Assembly (NCBI GenBank): GCA_040226215.1
Contig: JAVKFF010000247.1
Span: 1 to 17,210, forward strand
Length of the DNA stretch: 17,210 bases
Reading direction: 5' to 3'
Origin: JAVKFF01 sp040226215
GTDB lineage: Bacteria; Pseudomonadota; Alphaproteobacteria; DSM-16000; Inquilinaceae
This document shows, piece by piece, positions 9,744-16,942 of this stretch. The notes beneath the pieces are model-generated. The model was not told where the DNA came from. It did not search any database and saw nothing but the letters and a program-made list of their open reading frames with translations. The position numbers and the translations under genes were made by a program. Numbering within the stretch: position 1 is the first letter of the stretch; each line of letters begins with the position of its first letter.

Positions 9744-10008
9744 GCCGGGAGAGACCCTCTTCGACGCGAACGCGGCCGCGACCGGACCGTCATGACGCCT
9801 GTCGGTCCCCATCGCAAATCTGACGGAGCGGTGTTTATTGCGAAAGCCGCCACGGCGCAAGGGGCGGGGTCGCAATTGCGGCTTGACGCCACGCCCCCGC
9901 TGGCGCACGCGTTGGCCGACCCACTGGCCCGAACCCACGGGCCCGAAATCCGCCAGGTCCACCAATGGGCGACCGCCCTACCACCCGATGCCACGGCAGA
10001 CACGACCC
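9744..10008. promoter_or_regulatory. divergent control region between cytochrome c and kdsB
   Basis: These 265 bases separate two divergent start codons, so promoters for both directions should lie here. I see no strong -35/-10 pair. For the cytochrome, the minus strand offers TTGCGC (9860-9855), a 17-base spacer and TAAACA (9837-9832), a weak fit. For kdsB there is TTGACG at 9883-9888 without a good -10. Repeated TTGCGA-like half-sites are present: TCGCAA 9812-9817, TTGCGA 9838-9843 and the palindrome CGCAATTGCG 9871-9880. They could be regulator sites. No gene is supported here. Confidence 0.45.
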
Positions 10009-10767
10009 ATGACCGCCCTCGTTCTCGTCCCCGCCCGGCTCGCCGCGACAAGGCTGCCCGACAAACCGCTCGCCGACATCGCCGGCATGCCGATGATCAT
10101 CCGCGTCCTGCGCCAGGCCGAGGCGGCGGGGGTCGGGCCGGTCGTGGTCGCCGCCGGCGACCGGGCGATCGTCGAGGCGGTCGAGGCCGCCGGCGGCCGC
10201 GCGGTCCTGACCGACCCGGCCCTGCCCTCGGGCTCCGACCGGGTGCATGCGGCGATGCACATCGTCGATCCCGACGGCCGGTACGAGATCGTCGTCAATG
10301 TGCAGGGGGACCTGCCGGACATCGACCCCGCCACCGTCGCCGCGGCGGTCGAGGCGATGGCCGATCCGGCGGTCGACATCGGCACGGTGGCCGCGCCGAT
10401 AACGGACGACAGCGAACGCGCCGACCCCAACACCACCAAGGCGATCATCGAGATGGCGCCGGGCGGCAGCGGTGGCCGGGCGCTCTATTTCAGCCGGGCG
10501 ACGGCGCCGTCGGGCGAAGGACCGCTCTACCACCACATCGGCATCTATGCCTTCCGCCGTGCCGCGCTGGACCGCTTCGTCGCCCTGCCGCCCTCGGTGC
10601 TGGAAGCGCGCGAGCGGCTGGAGCAGCTGCGCGCGCTGGCCGCCGGCATGCGCATCGACGTCGCCATCGTTCCCGCCGCGCCGAAGGCCGTCGACACGCC
10701 GGCCGACCTGGAGGCTGCCCGCCGCCGCATTGCCGCCGCTGGCCAGGCCGCGGCGCCGGGGGTATAG
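10009..10767 (+). CDS. kdsB: 3-deoxy-manno-octulosonate cytidylyltransferase KdsB
   Basis: This 252-residue cytoplasmic enzyme activates Kdo with CTP to give CMP-Kdo for the inner core of lipopolysaccharide, so the organism is Gram-negative with a Kdo-containing outer membrane. The N-terminal nucleotide-binding motif VPARLAATRLPDKPLADIAG runs from about residue 7. The LPSGSDRVHAA segment (72-82) corresponds to the SGTDR motif, and VVNVQGDLPDIDP follows at 95-107. Most enteric enzymes have QGDEP there; QGDLP is, from memory, the usual alphaproteobacterial version. The start at 10009 (MTALVLVPAR) matches family N-termini. An in-frame ATG at 9988 would add seven residues; neither has a good ribosome site. 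The pheA start follows the stop by nine bases, indicating a shared transcript. Confidence 0.92.
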   Translation: MTALVLVPARLAATRLPDKPLADIAGMPMIIRVLRQAEAAGVGPVVVAAGDRAIVEAVEAAGGRAVLTDPALPSGSDRVHAAMHIVDPDGRYEIVVNVQGDLPDIDPATVAAAVEAMADPAVDIGTVAAPITDDSERADPNTTKAIIEMAPGGSGGRALYFSRATAPSGEGPLYHHIGIYAFRRAALDRFVALPPSVLEARERLEQLRALAAGMRIDVAIVPAAPKAVDTPADLEAARRRIAAAGQAAAPGV

Positions 10768-10776
10768 AGGCCGATC

Positions 10777-11637
10777 ATGAAGACCGGAAAGATCTCCTTC
10801 CAGGGCTGGGCCGGCGCCAATTCCGACATGGCCTGCCGCCAGGTGCATCCCGAGCTGAAGCCCCTGCCCTGCCCCTCCTTCGAGGAGGCGCTGGGCGCCG
10901 TGCACGCCGGCCATGCCGACCTGGCGATGATCCCGATCGAGAATTCGGTCGCCGGCCGGGTGGCCGACATCCACCACCTGATGCCCCATTCCGGCCTGCA
11001 CATCGTGGCCGAGCATTTCCAGCCGGTCAGCCATCACCTGCTGGTCAAGCCGGGCGTCACGCTGGACCGCGTGCGCACCGTGCACAGCCACGTCCAGGCG
11101 TTGGGCCAGTGCCGCGGCACCATCCGGGCGCTGAAGCTGGAGCCGGTGGTGCATGCCGACACCGCCGGGGCGGCGAAGATGGTGGCGGAGAGCGCCGACG
11201 AGAGCCAGGCCGCCATCGCCAACAGCCTGGCGGCGGAGATCTACGGCCTCGACACGCTGAAATCGGGCATCGAGGACGAGAGCTACAACACCACCCGCTT
11301 CGTGGTCATGGCGCCGGAGGCCAAGTGGCCGGCCCAGGGCAGCGACTGCATCACCAGTTTCGTCTTCGAGGTGCGCTCGGTGCCCGCGGCGCTCTACAAG
11401 GCCATGGGCGGCTTCGCCACCAACGGCATCAACATGACCAAGCTGGAGAGCTACATGATCGGCGGACGCTTCCACCAGACGCGGTTCTACGCCGACGTGG
11501 AGGGCCATCCGCACGATCCCGGCCTGCGCTTCGCCTTCGAGGAGCTGGCCTTCTTCACCAAGAACTTCCACGTGCTGGGCTGCTATCCGGCCCATCCCTT
11601 CCGCCAGGACCCCAGCCAGCTCGGCGGCGACGACTGA
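10777..11637 (+). CDS. pheA: prephenate dehydratase PheA with ACT domain
   Basis: This 286-residue enzyme converts prephenate to phenylpyruvate in phenylalanine synthesis. It is the single-function form without a fused chorismate mutase. The catalytic part begins ISFQGWAGANSD and includes DLAMIPIENSVAGRVADIHH (48-67) and the catalytic TTRF at 172-175 within YNTTRFVVMAP. An ACT domain follows (about 193-270), with KAMGGFATNGINMTKLESYM. Enterobacterial enzymes carry ESRP for phenylalanine sensing where this one has ESYM (224-227). ESYM followed by GG appears usual for alphaproteobacterial members (recalled). The gene follows kdsB by nine bases. The lysE-type gene starts 40 bases downstream, so the three may be cotranscribed. 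Confidence 0.94.
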   Translation: MKTGKISFQGWAGANSDMACRQVHPELKPLPCPSFEEALGAVHAGHADLAMIPIENSVAGRVADIHHLMPHSGLHIVAEHFQPVSHHLLVKPGVTLDRVRTVHSHVQALGQCRGTIRALKLEPVVHADTAGAAKMVAESADESQAAIANSLAAEIYGLDTLKSGIEDESYNTTRFVVMAPEAKWPAQGSDCITSFVFEVRSVPAALYKAMGGFATNGINMTKLESYMIGGRFHQTRFYADVEGHPHDPGLRFAFEELAFFTKNFHVLGCYPAHPFRQDPSQLGGDD

Positions 11638-11677
11638 ACCGTTTCGACCCCTCACCAGCCGCAGGTTAGAGGCCTCA

Positions 11678-12328
11678 ATGCTCGACCCGACCCTGTTCTC
11701 CGCCTACCTGGTCGCGCTCTTCGTCATCATCATCACGCCCGGACCGGACACGCTGTTCGTCTCCGCCCAGAGCCTGCAGCACGGCCGCTTCGCCGGTTTC
11801 GTCGCCTCGCTCGGCATCGCGCTCGGGGTGACGGTGCATGCCGCGCTGGCCGGTCTCGGCATCTCCGCGCTGCTGATCCAGCTGCCCTACGCCTTCGACG
11901 TGCTGCGCGTGGTCGGCGCGGCCTACCTGCTCTACCTCGCCTGGGACACCTGGCGCGCCAAGCCGCAGGAGCTGGCACCCGGCGAGGATCACCGGGCGCG
12001 CGCGCACCCGCCGCTGAAACGCATCTTCCGCCGCGGCTTCATCACCAACGTGACCAACCCCAAGCTGCTCGGCTTCTTCATCGCCTTCCTGCCGCAGTTC
12101 ATCTCGCCGGACGGCGCGGCCTACTGGATACAGGTGGAGATCCTGATCGGCCTCTTCCTCGTCTGCGGCACGCTCTATCTCTGGGGCGTGGCCCTGATCG
12201 TCGGCTCGGTCGGCCACCGCCTGCGCCAATCGCCGACCCTGTCGCGCATCCAGCGCGGCACCACCGCCGCCATCCTCGCCGGCGTCGCAGTCTGGCTGTT
12301 CGTCGACGAACCGGGCGGGCGGGCCTGA
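11678..12328 (+). CDS. LysE/RhtB-family amino-acid exporter
   Basis: This 216-residue inner-membrane protein of the LysE superfamily exports amino acids or related small molecules. About six hydrophobic segments are visible. The family signature ITPGPDTLFVSAQSL lies at the end of the first helix (19-33), and the second half carries RGFITNVTNPKLLGFFIAFLPQF (119-141). The cytoplasmic loop around residues 93-118 is charged and includes Arg/His-rich HRARAHPPLKRIFRR. The ATG at 11678 is preceded by AGAGG with a five-base spacer. It lies 40 bases after pheA, which could mean overflow control of aromatic or other amino acids, but substrate cannot be read from the sequence. Transcription runs towards the repeat block at 12345. 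Confidence 0.9.
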   Translation: MLDPTLFSAYLVALFVIIITPGPDTLFVSAQSLQHGRFAGFVASLGIALGVTVHAALAGLGISALLIQLPYAFDVLRVVGAAYLLYLAWDTWRAKPQELAPGEDHRARAHPPLKRIFRRGFITNVTNPKLLGFFIAFLPQFISPDGAAYWIQVEILIGLFLVCGTLYLWGVALIVGSVGHRLRQSPTLSRIQRGTTAAILAGVAVWLFVDEPGGRA

Positions 12329-12344
12329 CGAGGCACGGTGTGCG

Positions 12345-12556
12345 GCGAAGACGGGCGCGGGGTTCCGCATCTCCGCTCGCGCTTCGTGCGGAACGACGGG
12401 CTTATGTTATCGCACCCAAATCACTTCCGTCCTGCCGCATCTCCGGATGTCGCCTGCGTGCGGAACGACGGTGGGTGTTTCACACTGAACCCAACCCCGT
12501 CGTTCCGGCCGACCAAAGGGAGAGCCGGAACCTCGAGCGGCCAGGCTGGGACGGGG
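12345..12556. repeat. composite palindromic repeat, tandem unit 1
   Basis: This is the first copy of a unit of about 212 bases that starts GCGAAGACGGGCGCGGG. It contains three hairpins. The first has arms GTTCCGCA 12362-12369 and TGCGGAAC 12387-12394. The second has CCGTC 12427-12431 with CCGCA 12435-12439, facing TGCGG 12459-12463 with GACGG 12467-12471. The third has GTTCCGGC 12502-12509 and GCCGGAAC 12524-12531. In addition GGAACGACGG (12462-12471) is the exact reverse complement of CCGTCGTTCC (12497-12506), so the second and third hairpins can also pair with each other. The unit lies between the convergent lysE-type and peroxidase genes and encodes no credible protein. Confidence 0.85.
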
Positions 12557-12770
12557 GCGAAGACGGGCGCGGGATTCCGCATCTCCGCTCCGCTTCGTGC
12601 GGAACGACGGGCTTATGTTATCGCACCCGAACCACCTCCGTCCTTCCGCATCTCCGGATGTCGCCTGCGTGCGGAACGACGGTGAAGTTTGTAATCATAA
12701 CCCCCTCCCCGTCGTTCCGGCCGAGCGCTAGCGAGAGCCGGAACCTCGCGGGGTCGGGGCGCGATACCTG
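12557..12770. repeat. composite palindromic repeat, tandem unit 2
   Basis: This is the second copy. It is near-identical to unit 1 over its first 130 or so bases, diverges in the AT-richer spacer, and is similar again at the last hairpin. The hairpins are TTCCGCA 12575-12581/TGCGGAA 12598-12604, TTCCGCA 12644-12650/TGCGGAA 12670-12676 with outer CCGTC 12638-12642/GACGG 12678-12682, and GTTCCGGC 12714-12721/GCCGGAAC 12737-12744. The last loop contains the palindrome CGCTAGCG (12726-12733). GGAACGACGG 12673-12682 pairs with CCGTCGTTCC 12709-12718. The unit ends just before the stop codon of the peroxidase gene and may help end both convergent transcripts. Confidence 0.85.
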
Positions 12771-12772
12771 CC

Positions 12773-13321
12773 TCACGCGGCGAGCGCCCGATCGACCGCC
12801 TGGCGCAGGCGGGGGTCGTCGGGGGTGACGTCGGGGGCGAAGCGGTCGACGACCTGGCCGTCCCGGCCGATCAGGAATTTCTCGAAGTTCCACACCACCT
12901 CGCCCGGCGCCGGGGCGGGCAGGCCGTAGCCTTCCAGCTTCTCGCGCATCGGGCCGTCGCCGGTCGCCGCGGGCCGGGTGCGGGTCAGGGCCTGGTAGAG
13001 CGGGTGGATGTCCTCGCCCTTGACGCTGATCTTGGAAAACAGCGGGAAGCTGACATCGTAGGTGGACTGGCAGAAGCTGGCGATCTCCTCGTCCGTGCCC
13101 GGCTCCTGGCCCATGAAGTTGTTGGCCGGGAAGCCGAGCACCGTCAGGCCGGCGTCCCTCTTCTCGCGGTAGAGCGCCTCCAGCCCCTCATATTGCGGCG
13201 TGAGACCGCATTTCGAGGCGGTATTGACGACCAGCAGCACCTGGCCGCGAAAGTCGCCGAGCGTGGCGGGGGCGCCGTCATTGCGGGTGAGCGGGATCGC
13301 GGAAATGGCGGTGTCGGTCAT
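12773..13321 (-). CDS. glutathione peroxidase family thiol peroxidase (Cys type)
   Basis: This 182-residue peroxidase reduces hydrogen peroxide and organic hydroperoxides. The active-site tetrad of the family is intact: Cys38 in NTASKCGLTPQY (selenocysteine in animal enzymes), Gln72 in GFPANNFMGQEPG, and Trp144-Asn145 in VVWNFEKFLIG. Cys84 in SFCQSTYDVSFPLF sits where bacterial homologues such as E. coli BtuE carry a second Cys, which suggests thioredoxin-type recycling rather than glutathione (inference). There is no signal peptide, so the enzyme should be cytoplasmic. The ATG at 13321 has GGAG seven bases upstream. The nudC stop lies 76 bases upstream on the same strand, so a nudC-peroxidase transcript is plausible. 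The gene ends immediately next to the repeat block. Confidence 0.93.
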   Translation of the reverse strand: MTDTAISAIPLTRNDGAPATLGDFRGQVLLVVNTASKCGLTPQYEGLEALYREKRDAGLTVLGFPANNFMGQEPGTDEEIASFCQSTYDVSFPLFSKISVKGEDIHPLYQALTRTRPAATGDGPMREKLEGYGLPAPAPGEVVWNFEKFLIGRDGQVVDRFAPDVTPDDPRLRQAVDRALAA

Positions 13322-13397
13322 CGGAAAGCTCCAGGTCTGCGGGCGTTATTGTCAGGGAGATACTCGATCCCGGAGATATGGTTCCGGCGGACCGGGC

Positions 13398-14330
13398 TCA
13401 AGCGCTCTCCAGCCACTCGTCGATCAGCCGGCGGGCGATCGAGATCTTCGGCGACAGGCGGAAGGCGCCTTCCTCCGGCCGCGGATTGGCGACCTGGTCG
13501 CGAATCCAGTCGCGCTCGAACCAGCGCACGTCCTCCATCTCCTCCGGATCGGGGTCGAGCTCGAAGGTGGCGGCGCGGGCGTGGAAGCCGACCATCAGCG
13601 ATTGCGGCATCGGCCAGGGCTGGGAGTGGCGGTAGGTGATCTCCGCCAGTTCCACGCCGGCCTCCTCGCGCACCTCGCGCATCAGGCAGCTCTCCAGGCT
13701 CTCCCCGGCCTCGACGAAGCCGGCCAGCGTGGAGTACATGCCGGGCACGAAACGCGCGCTGCGGCCGAGCAGGCAGCGACTGCCGCCATCGTGGATCAGC
13801 ACGATCACCGCCGGGTCGTTGCGCGGATAGACGGTGGCGGCGCAGGCATCGTCGGTGCAGACGCGGGCATGGCCGGCCTCCGCGGAGCGTGTCAGGCTGC
13901 CACAGACGCCGCAATAGCGGTGGCGCCGGTGGAACCAGCCCAGCGCCCTGGCGAAGGCGCCGAGCCCCGCCTCCTCCTCCGCCAGCAGCAGGGCCGCGGC
14001 GCGCAGGTCCAGCGCCTCCGCCGCCTCCGCGCCCGCCGGCACCTGGTCGAGTTCGACCGCCAGCCAGTCGGTGTCGCCTTGGCGGCCGAGAAAGGCGAGG
14101 CGGTCGCCGGCAGCGGCGAAATGCGCGGGCGCGGCATCGAGGGTGAAAAGCACCGCCCGCTCGGCCTGGCGCACCACCAGCAGCCGGCCCTCGATCACCG
14201 GGATCAGCCGTCCGCCGCCGCCCTCGCTCAGCAGCCGCCGCCACCAGGCGGTGTCGCGCCGGCGCAGGGCGTCGCGGTCGAAATGCGGCAGGTCGAGTCG
14301 GTTGGGTCGGAACGGCGGCAGGTAGGGCAT
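13398..14330 (-). CDS. nudC: NAD+ diphosphatase NudC (Nudix hydrolase)
   Basis: This 310-residue Nudix enzyme cleaves NAD(H) to NMN(H) and AMP; family members also remove NAD caps from RNA. A zinc ribbon is made by Cys140, Cys143, Cys158 and Cys163 (YCGVCG and RVCTDDAC). The Nudix box GX5EX7REVXEEXGV spans 204-226 (GFVEAGESLESCLMREVREE). The NudC-specific motif SQPWPMPQSLM follows at 236-246. The N-terminal third (MPYLPPFRPNRLDLP onward) is the variable NUDIX-like domain. I chose the ATG at 14330 from family-like N-terminal sequence. A GTG at 14381 would add 17 residues, and neither has a clear ribosome site. The gene is divergent from metE across 253 bases and is followed by the peroxidase gene, a grouping consistent with redox cofactor housekeeping. 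Confidence 0.93.
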   Translation of the reverse strand: MPYLPPFRPNRLDLPHFDRDALRRRDTAWWRRLLSEGGGGRLIPVIEGRLLVVRQAERAVLFTLDAAPAHFAAAGDRLAFLGRQGDTDWLAVELDQVPAGAEAAEALDLRAAALLLAEEEAGLGAFARALGWFHRRHRYCGVCGSLTRSAEAGHARVCTDDACAATVYPRNDPAVIVLIHDGGSRCLLGRSARFVPGMYSTLAGFVEAGESLESCLMREVREEAGVELAEITYRHSQPWPMPQSLMVGFHARAATFELDPDPEEMEDVRWFERDWIRDQVANPRPEEGAFRLSPKISIARRLIDEWLESA

Positions 14331-14432
14331 GGCCGAGGGAAGGTGGCACGCCCGCCGCGTGCCGGCAATCGCCGCCGGCACCGAAGCGCCGCACGGCAGA
14401 CCTGCCGCCGGAGTCCGCCGGATTGAACAGAA

Positions 14433-14467
14433 TTGTCACGTTATATAAAGATATTTTTATATTGACA
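14433..14467 (+). promoter_or_regulatory. predicted metE promoter(s)
   Basis: On the plus strand TTGTCA (14433-14438) and TATATT (14458-14463) are separated by 19 bases, slightly long but with five of six matches each. A perfect TTGACA at 14462-14467 is an alternative -35, but the -10 that would go with it, near 14485, is poor. Either choice leaves a leader of about 75 to 115 bases before the metE ATG. Confidence 0.4.
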
Positions 14468-14468
14468 A
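14440..14468 (-). promoter_or_regulatory. predicted nudC promoter
   Basis: On the minus strand TTGTCA (14468-14463), a 17-base spacer and TATAAC (14445-14440) form a near-consensus housekeeping promoter, with five of six matches in each box. Transcription would start near 14433 and give a leader of about 100 bases before nudC. The spacer is almost entirely the AT-rich palindrome, so a protein bound there would block this promoter. Confidence 0.5.
14443..14462. promoter_or_regulatory. AT-rich 20-base palindrome, candidate operator of metE and nudC
   Basis: ATATAAAGATATTTTTATAT is symmetric at 18 of 20 positions, and a 6-base inverted repeat (TTGTCA 14433-14438, TGACAA 14463-14468) encloses it. 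In a very GC-rich region this stands out. It overlaps predicted promoters in both directions. Its form resembles the AT-rich palindromes attributed to the ArsR-family SAH-responsive regulator SahR at methionine-cycle genes (recalled, not checked). No regulator gene is in the window. Confidence 0.55.
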
Positions 14469-14506
14469 GCGAATGGGCATCGCCTCAAAAAAAGGGCTGT
14501 CCCATT

Positions 14507-14535
14507 GCGCTGCCCACCTTGGAGTGGGCCGGCGC
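14507..14535 (+). promoter_or_regulatory. stable stem-loop in the metE leader
   Basis: GCGC (14507-14510) and GCCCAC (14512-14517) pair with GTGGGC (14524-14529) and GCGC (14532-14535) around a six-base CTTGGA loop, giving ten base pairs with a small internal bulge. The structure ends 48 bases before the metE ATG and has no T-tract, so it is not a normal terminator. I do not recognise a cobalamin or SAM riboswitch; the leader is too short for the former. Confidence 0.4.
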
Positions 14536-14583
14536 CATGTCCGATATTCCAACCGATTCCCCGTTCGAAGGAGCACGCAACCG

Positions 14584-16863
14584 ATGGTTACAGCCGCCAA
14601 TCTCGGCTTCCCCCGCATAGGTCCGAAGCGCGAGCTCAAGAAGGCAACCGAGTCCTACTGGAAGGGCGAGATCTCCCTGGCCGACCTGGAGTCGACCGCC
14701 CAGCAGCTGCGCGCCCAGAACTGGCGCCTGCAGAAGGATGCCGGGATCGCGGTGATCCCGTCCAACGACTTCTCCTTCTACGATCAGGTGCTCGACACCA
14801 CCGCCATGGTCGGCGCCGTGCCGCCGCGCTTCGGCTTCGCCGGCGACACGGTCGACCTCGACACCTACTTCACCATGGCCCGCGGGCGCGACGACGCCTT
14901 CGCCATGGAGATGACCAAGTGGTTCGACACGAACTACCACTACATCGTGCCCGAGTTCGCCGCCGACCAGGACTTCCGCCTGGCCTCGACCAAGCCGGTC
15001 GACCAGTTCCTGGAGGCCAAGTCGCTGGGCATCGAGACCCGGCCGGTGCTGGTCGGCCCGGTGACCTATCTGAAGCTCGGCAAGGCCAAGGGCGGCGCCT
15101 TCGATCCCGTCACCCTGCTCGATCGCCTGCTGCCGGTCTACGAGCAGGTGCTCAACCGCCTCGCCGAGGCCGGTGCGAGCTGGGTGCAGATCGACGAGCC
15201 GATCCTGGTGCTCGACCTCTCCGAGGCCGAGAAGGCGGCGCTGAAGACCGCCTATGAGCGGCTCGCCAGATCGGCCAGCCTGAAGATCCTGGTGGCCACC
15301 TATTTCGAGGCGCTGGGCGACAATCTCGACCTCGCTGCCGGCCTGCCGGTGGCCGGCCTGCATGTCGACCTGAAGCGCGCCCCGGACCAGCTCGGCGCCG
15401 TGCTCGACGCCATCGGCGGCGATACCGTGCTGTCGGTCGGCGTGATCGACGGCCGCAACATCTGGCGCGCCGATCTCGACCAGGCGCTGGAGCCGGTGAA
15501 AACGGCGGTGGCCAGGCTGGGCGCCGGACGCGTCCAGGTGGCGCCGTCCTGCTCGCTGCTGCACAGCCCGATCGACCTCGACAACGAGGAGAAGCTGGAC
15601 GCCGAGTTCAAGTCGTGGCTCGCCTTCGCCAAGCAGAAGCTGCGCGAGGTAACGCTGCTGGCCGGCGCCGCCGACGGCAAGGCCGACGAGGCCGCCTTCG
15701 CCGACGCGCGCCAGGCCGCCGCCACGCGCCGCTCGAGCCCGCGCATCCACGACCAGGCGGTCAAGGACCGGCTGGCGGCGGTGACCGCGGAGATGATGAG
15801 GCGGGTGCCCTTCGCCGAGCGCCAGAAGGCGCAGGCGGCGAACTTCCACCTGCCGCCCTTCCCGACCACCACCATCGGCTCCTTCCCGCAGACCAAGGAA
15901 GTGCGCCAGAAGCGCGCCGCCTTCCGCCGGGGCGAGCTGTCGGCCGCCGACTACGACGCCTTCGTCAAGGCGGCGATCGACGAGGCCGTGCGCTGGCAGG
16001 AGGAGATCGGCATCGACGCGCTGGTGCATGGCGAGTTCGAGCGCAATGACATGGTCGAGTATTTCGGCGAGCTGCTCGACGGCTACGCCTTCACCCAGCA
16101 TGGCTGGGTGCAGTCCTACGGCTCGCGCTACGTCAAGCCGCCGATCATCTTCGGCGACGTCTCGCGGCCGCAGCCAATGACGGTGAAATGGTCGGGCTAC
16201 GCCGCCTCGAAGACCGAGCGGCCGATGAAGGGCATGCTGACGGGTCCCGTCACCATGCTGCAATGGGCCTTCGTGCGCGACGACCAGCCGCGCGAGGCGA
16301 CCGCCAAGCAGATCGCGCTGGCCCTGCGCGACGAGGTGGTCGACCTGGAGGCCGCCAACATCAAGATGATCCAGATCGACGAGCCGGCCCTGCGCGAGGG
16401 CCTGCCGCTGAAGCGCAAGGACTGGGACGCCTATCTCAACTGGGCGGTGGAGGCCTTCCGGCTCTCGGCCTCCGGCGTGCAGCCGGGCAGCCAGATCCAC
16501 ACCCACATGTGCTACGCGGAGTTCAACGACATCATCGACTCCATCGCCGGCCTGGACGCCGACGTGATCTCGATCGAGACCTCGCGCTCGGACATGGAGC
16601 TGCTCGATGCCTTCGTGAAGTTCCGCTACCCCAACCAGATCGGCCCCGGCGTCTACGACATCCACAGCCCGCGGGTGCCCAACCGCTCGGAGATGGAGAA
16701 CCTGCTGGCCAAGGCCGTGCGCGTGCTCCGGCCCGAGCAGATCTGGGTCAACCCGGATTGCGGGCTGAAGACCCGCGGCTGGGCCGAGGTCAAGCCGGCG
16801 CTCGAGAGCATGGTCGACGCCGCGCGGTCCCTGCGCCAGCAATACGCGCAGGCCGCCGAGTAG
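14584..16863 (+). CDS. metE: cobalamin-independent methionine synthase MetE
   Basis: This 759-residue cytoplasmic enzyme transfers a methyl group from 5-methyltetrahydropteroyl-triglutamate to homocysteine, the last step of methionine synthesis, without vitamin B12. The start at 14584 gives the family N-terminus MVTAANLGFPRIGPKRELKK and has GAAGGAG ten bases upstream. The frame is open back to 14473, but that extension lacks a ribosome site. The C-terminal catalytic half begins near FPTTTIGSFPQTKEVR, and the zinc ligands fall exactly at the E. coli positions: His641 and Cys643 in HTHMCYAEF, Glu665 in ISIETSRSD and Cys726 in NPDCGLKTRGW. The length is typical of the family. The gene is single, divergent from nudC, preceded by a palindromic candidate operator and followed by its own terminator. 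Confidence 0.97.
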   Translation: MVTAANLGFPRIGPKRELKKATESYWKGEISLADLESTAQQLRAQNWRLQKDAGIAVIPSNDFSFYDQVLDTTAMVGAVPPRFGFAGDTVDLDTYFTMARGRDDAFAMEMTKWFDTNYHYIVPEFAADQDFRLASTKPVDQFLEAKSLGIETRPVLVGPVTYLKLGKAKGGAFDPVTLLDRLLPVYEQVLNRLAEAGASWVQIDEPILVLDLSEAEKAALKTAYERLARSASLKILVATYFEALGDNLDLAAGLPVAGLHVDLKRAPDQLGAVLDAIGGDTVLSVGVIDGRNIWRADLDQALEPVKTAVARLGAGRVQVAPSCSLLHSPIDLDNEEKLDAEFKSWLAFAKQKLREVTLLAGAADGKADEAAFADARQAAATRRSSPRIHDQAVKDRLAAVTAEMMRRVPFAERQKAQAANFHLPPFPTTTIGSFPQTKEVRQKRAAFRRGELSAADYDAFVKAAIDEAVRWQEEIGIDALVHGEFERNDMVEYFGELLDGYAFTQHGWVQSYGSRYVKPPIIFGDVSRPQPMTVKWSGYAASKTERPMKGMLTGPVTMLQWAFVRDDQPREATAKQIALALRDEVVDLEAANIKMIQIDEPALREGLPLKRKDWDAYLNWAVEAFRLSASGVQPGSQIHTHMCYAEFNDIIDSIAGLDADVISIETSRSDMELLDAFVKFRYPNQIGPGVYDIHSPRVPNRSEMENLLAKAVRVLRPEQIWVNPDCGLKTRGWAEVKPALESMVDAARSLRQQYAQAAE

Positions 16864-16889
16864 CGCTTTATGCGCAAACGCGGTTGCCG

Positions 16890-16917
16890 AAGGGCCGGGG
16901 TTTTCCCCGGCCCTTTT
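16890..16917 (+). terminator. Rho-independent terminator of metE
   Basis: GGGCCGGGG (16892-16900), a TTTT loop and CCCCGGCCC (16905-16913) form a perfect nine-base stem followed by TTTT. AA/TT pairs at the base extend it to 11. It lies 26 bases after the metE stop. Confidence 0.95.
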
Positions 16918-16942
16918 GCATTGGCGTCCGACCGCAGCGCCC

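Noticed and set aside
12345..12770. CRISPR array
   Set aside because: Only two units of about 212 bases, internally palindromic, with no short regular repeat-spacer pattern and no cas genes.
12340..12828. Short open frames inside the tandem repeat block
   Set aside because: They read through both repeat units with repeated RAERR-type sequence and no start signals, so they are a by-product of the repeats.
14473..14583. N-terminal extension of MetE by 37 residues
   Set aside because: MetE proteins begin close to the VTAANLGFPRIG motif, and a good ribosome site precedes 14584.
14331..14583. Cobalamin riboswitch upstream of metE
   Set aside because: No recognisable B12-box, and the leader after the predicted start is too short for that aptamer.
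14423..14620. Possible 65-residue leader peptide ahead of metE
   Set aside because: It would begin with TTG, has no ribosome site, contains no run of Met or other regulatory codons, and overlaps the metE start.
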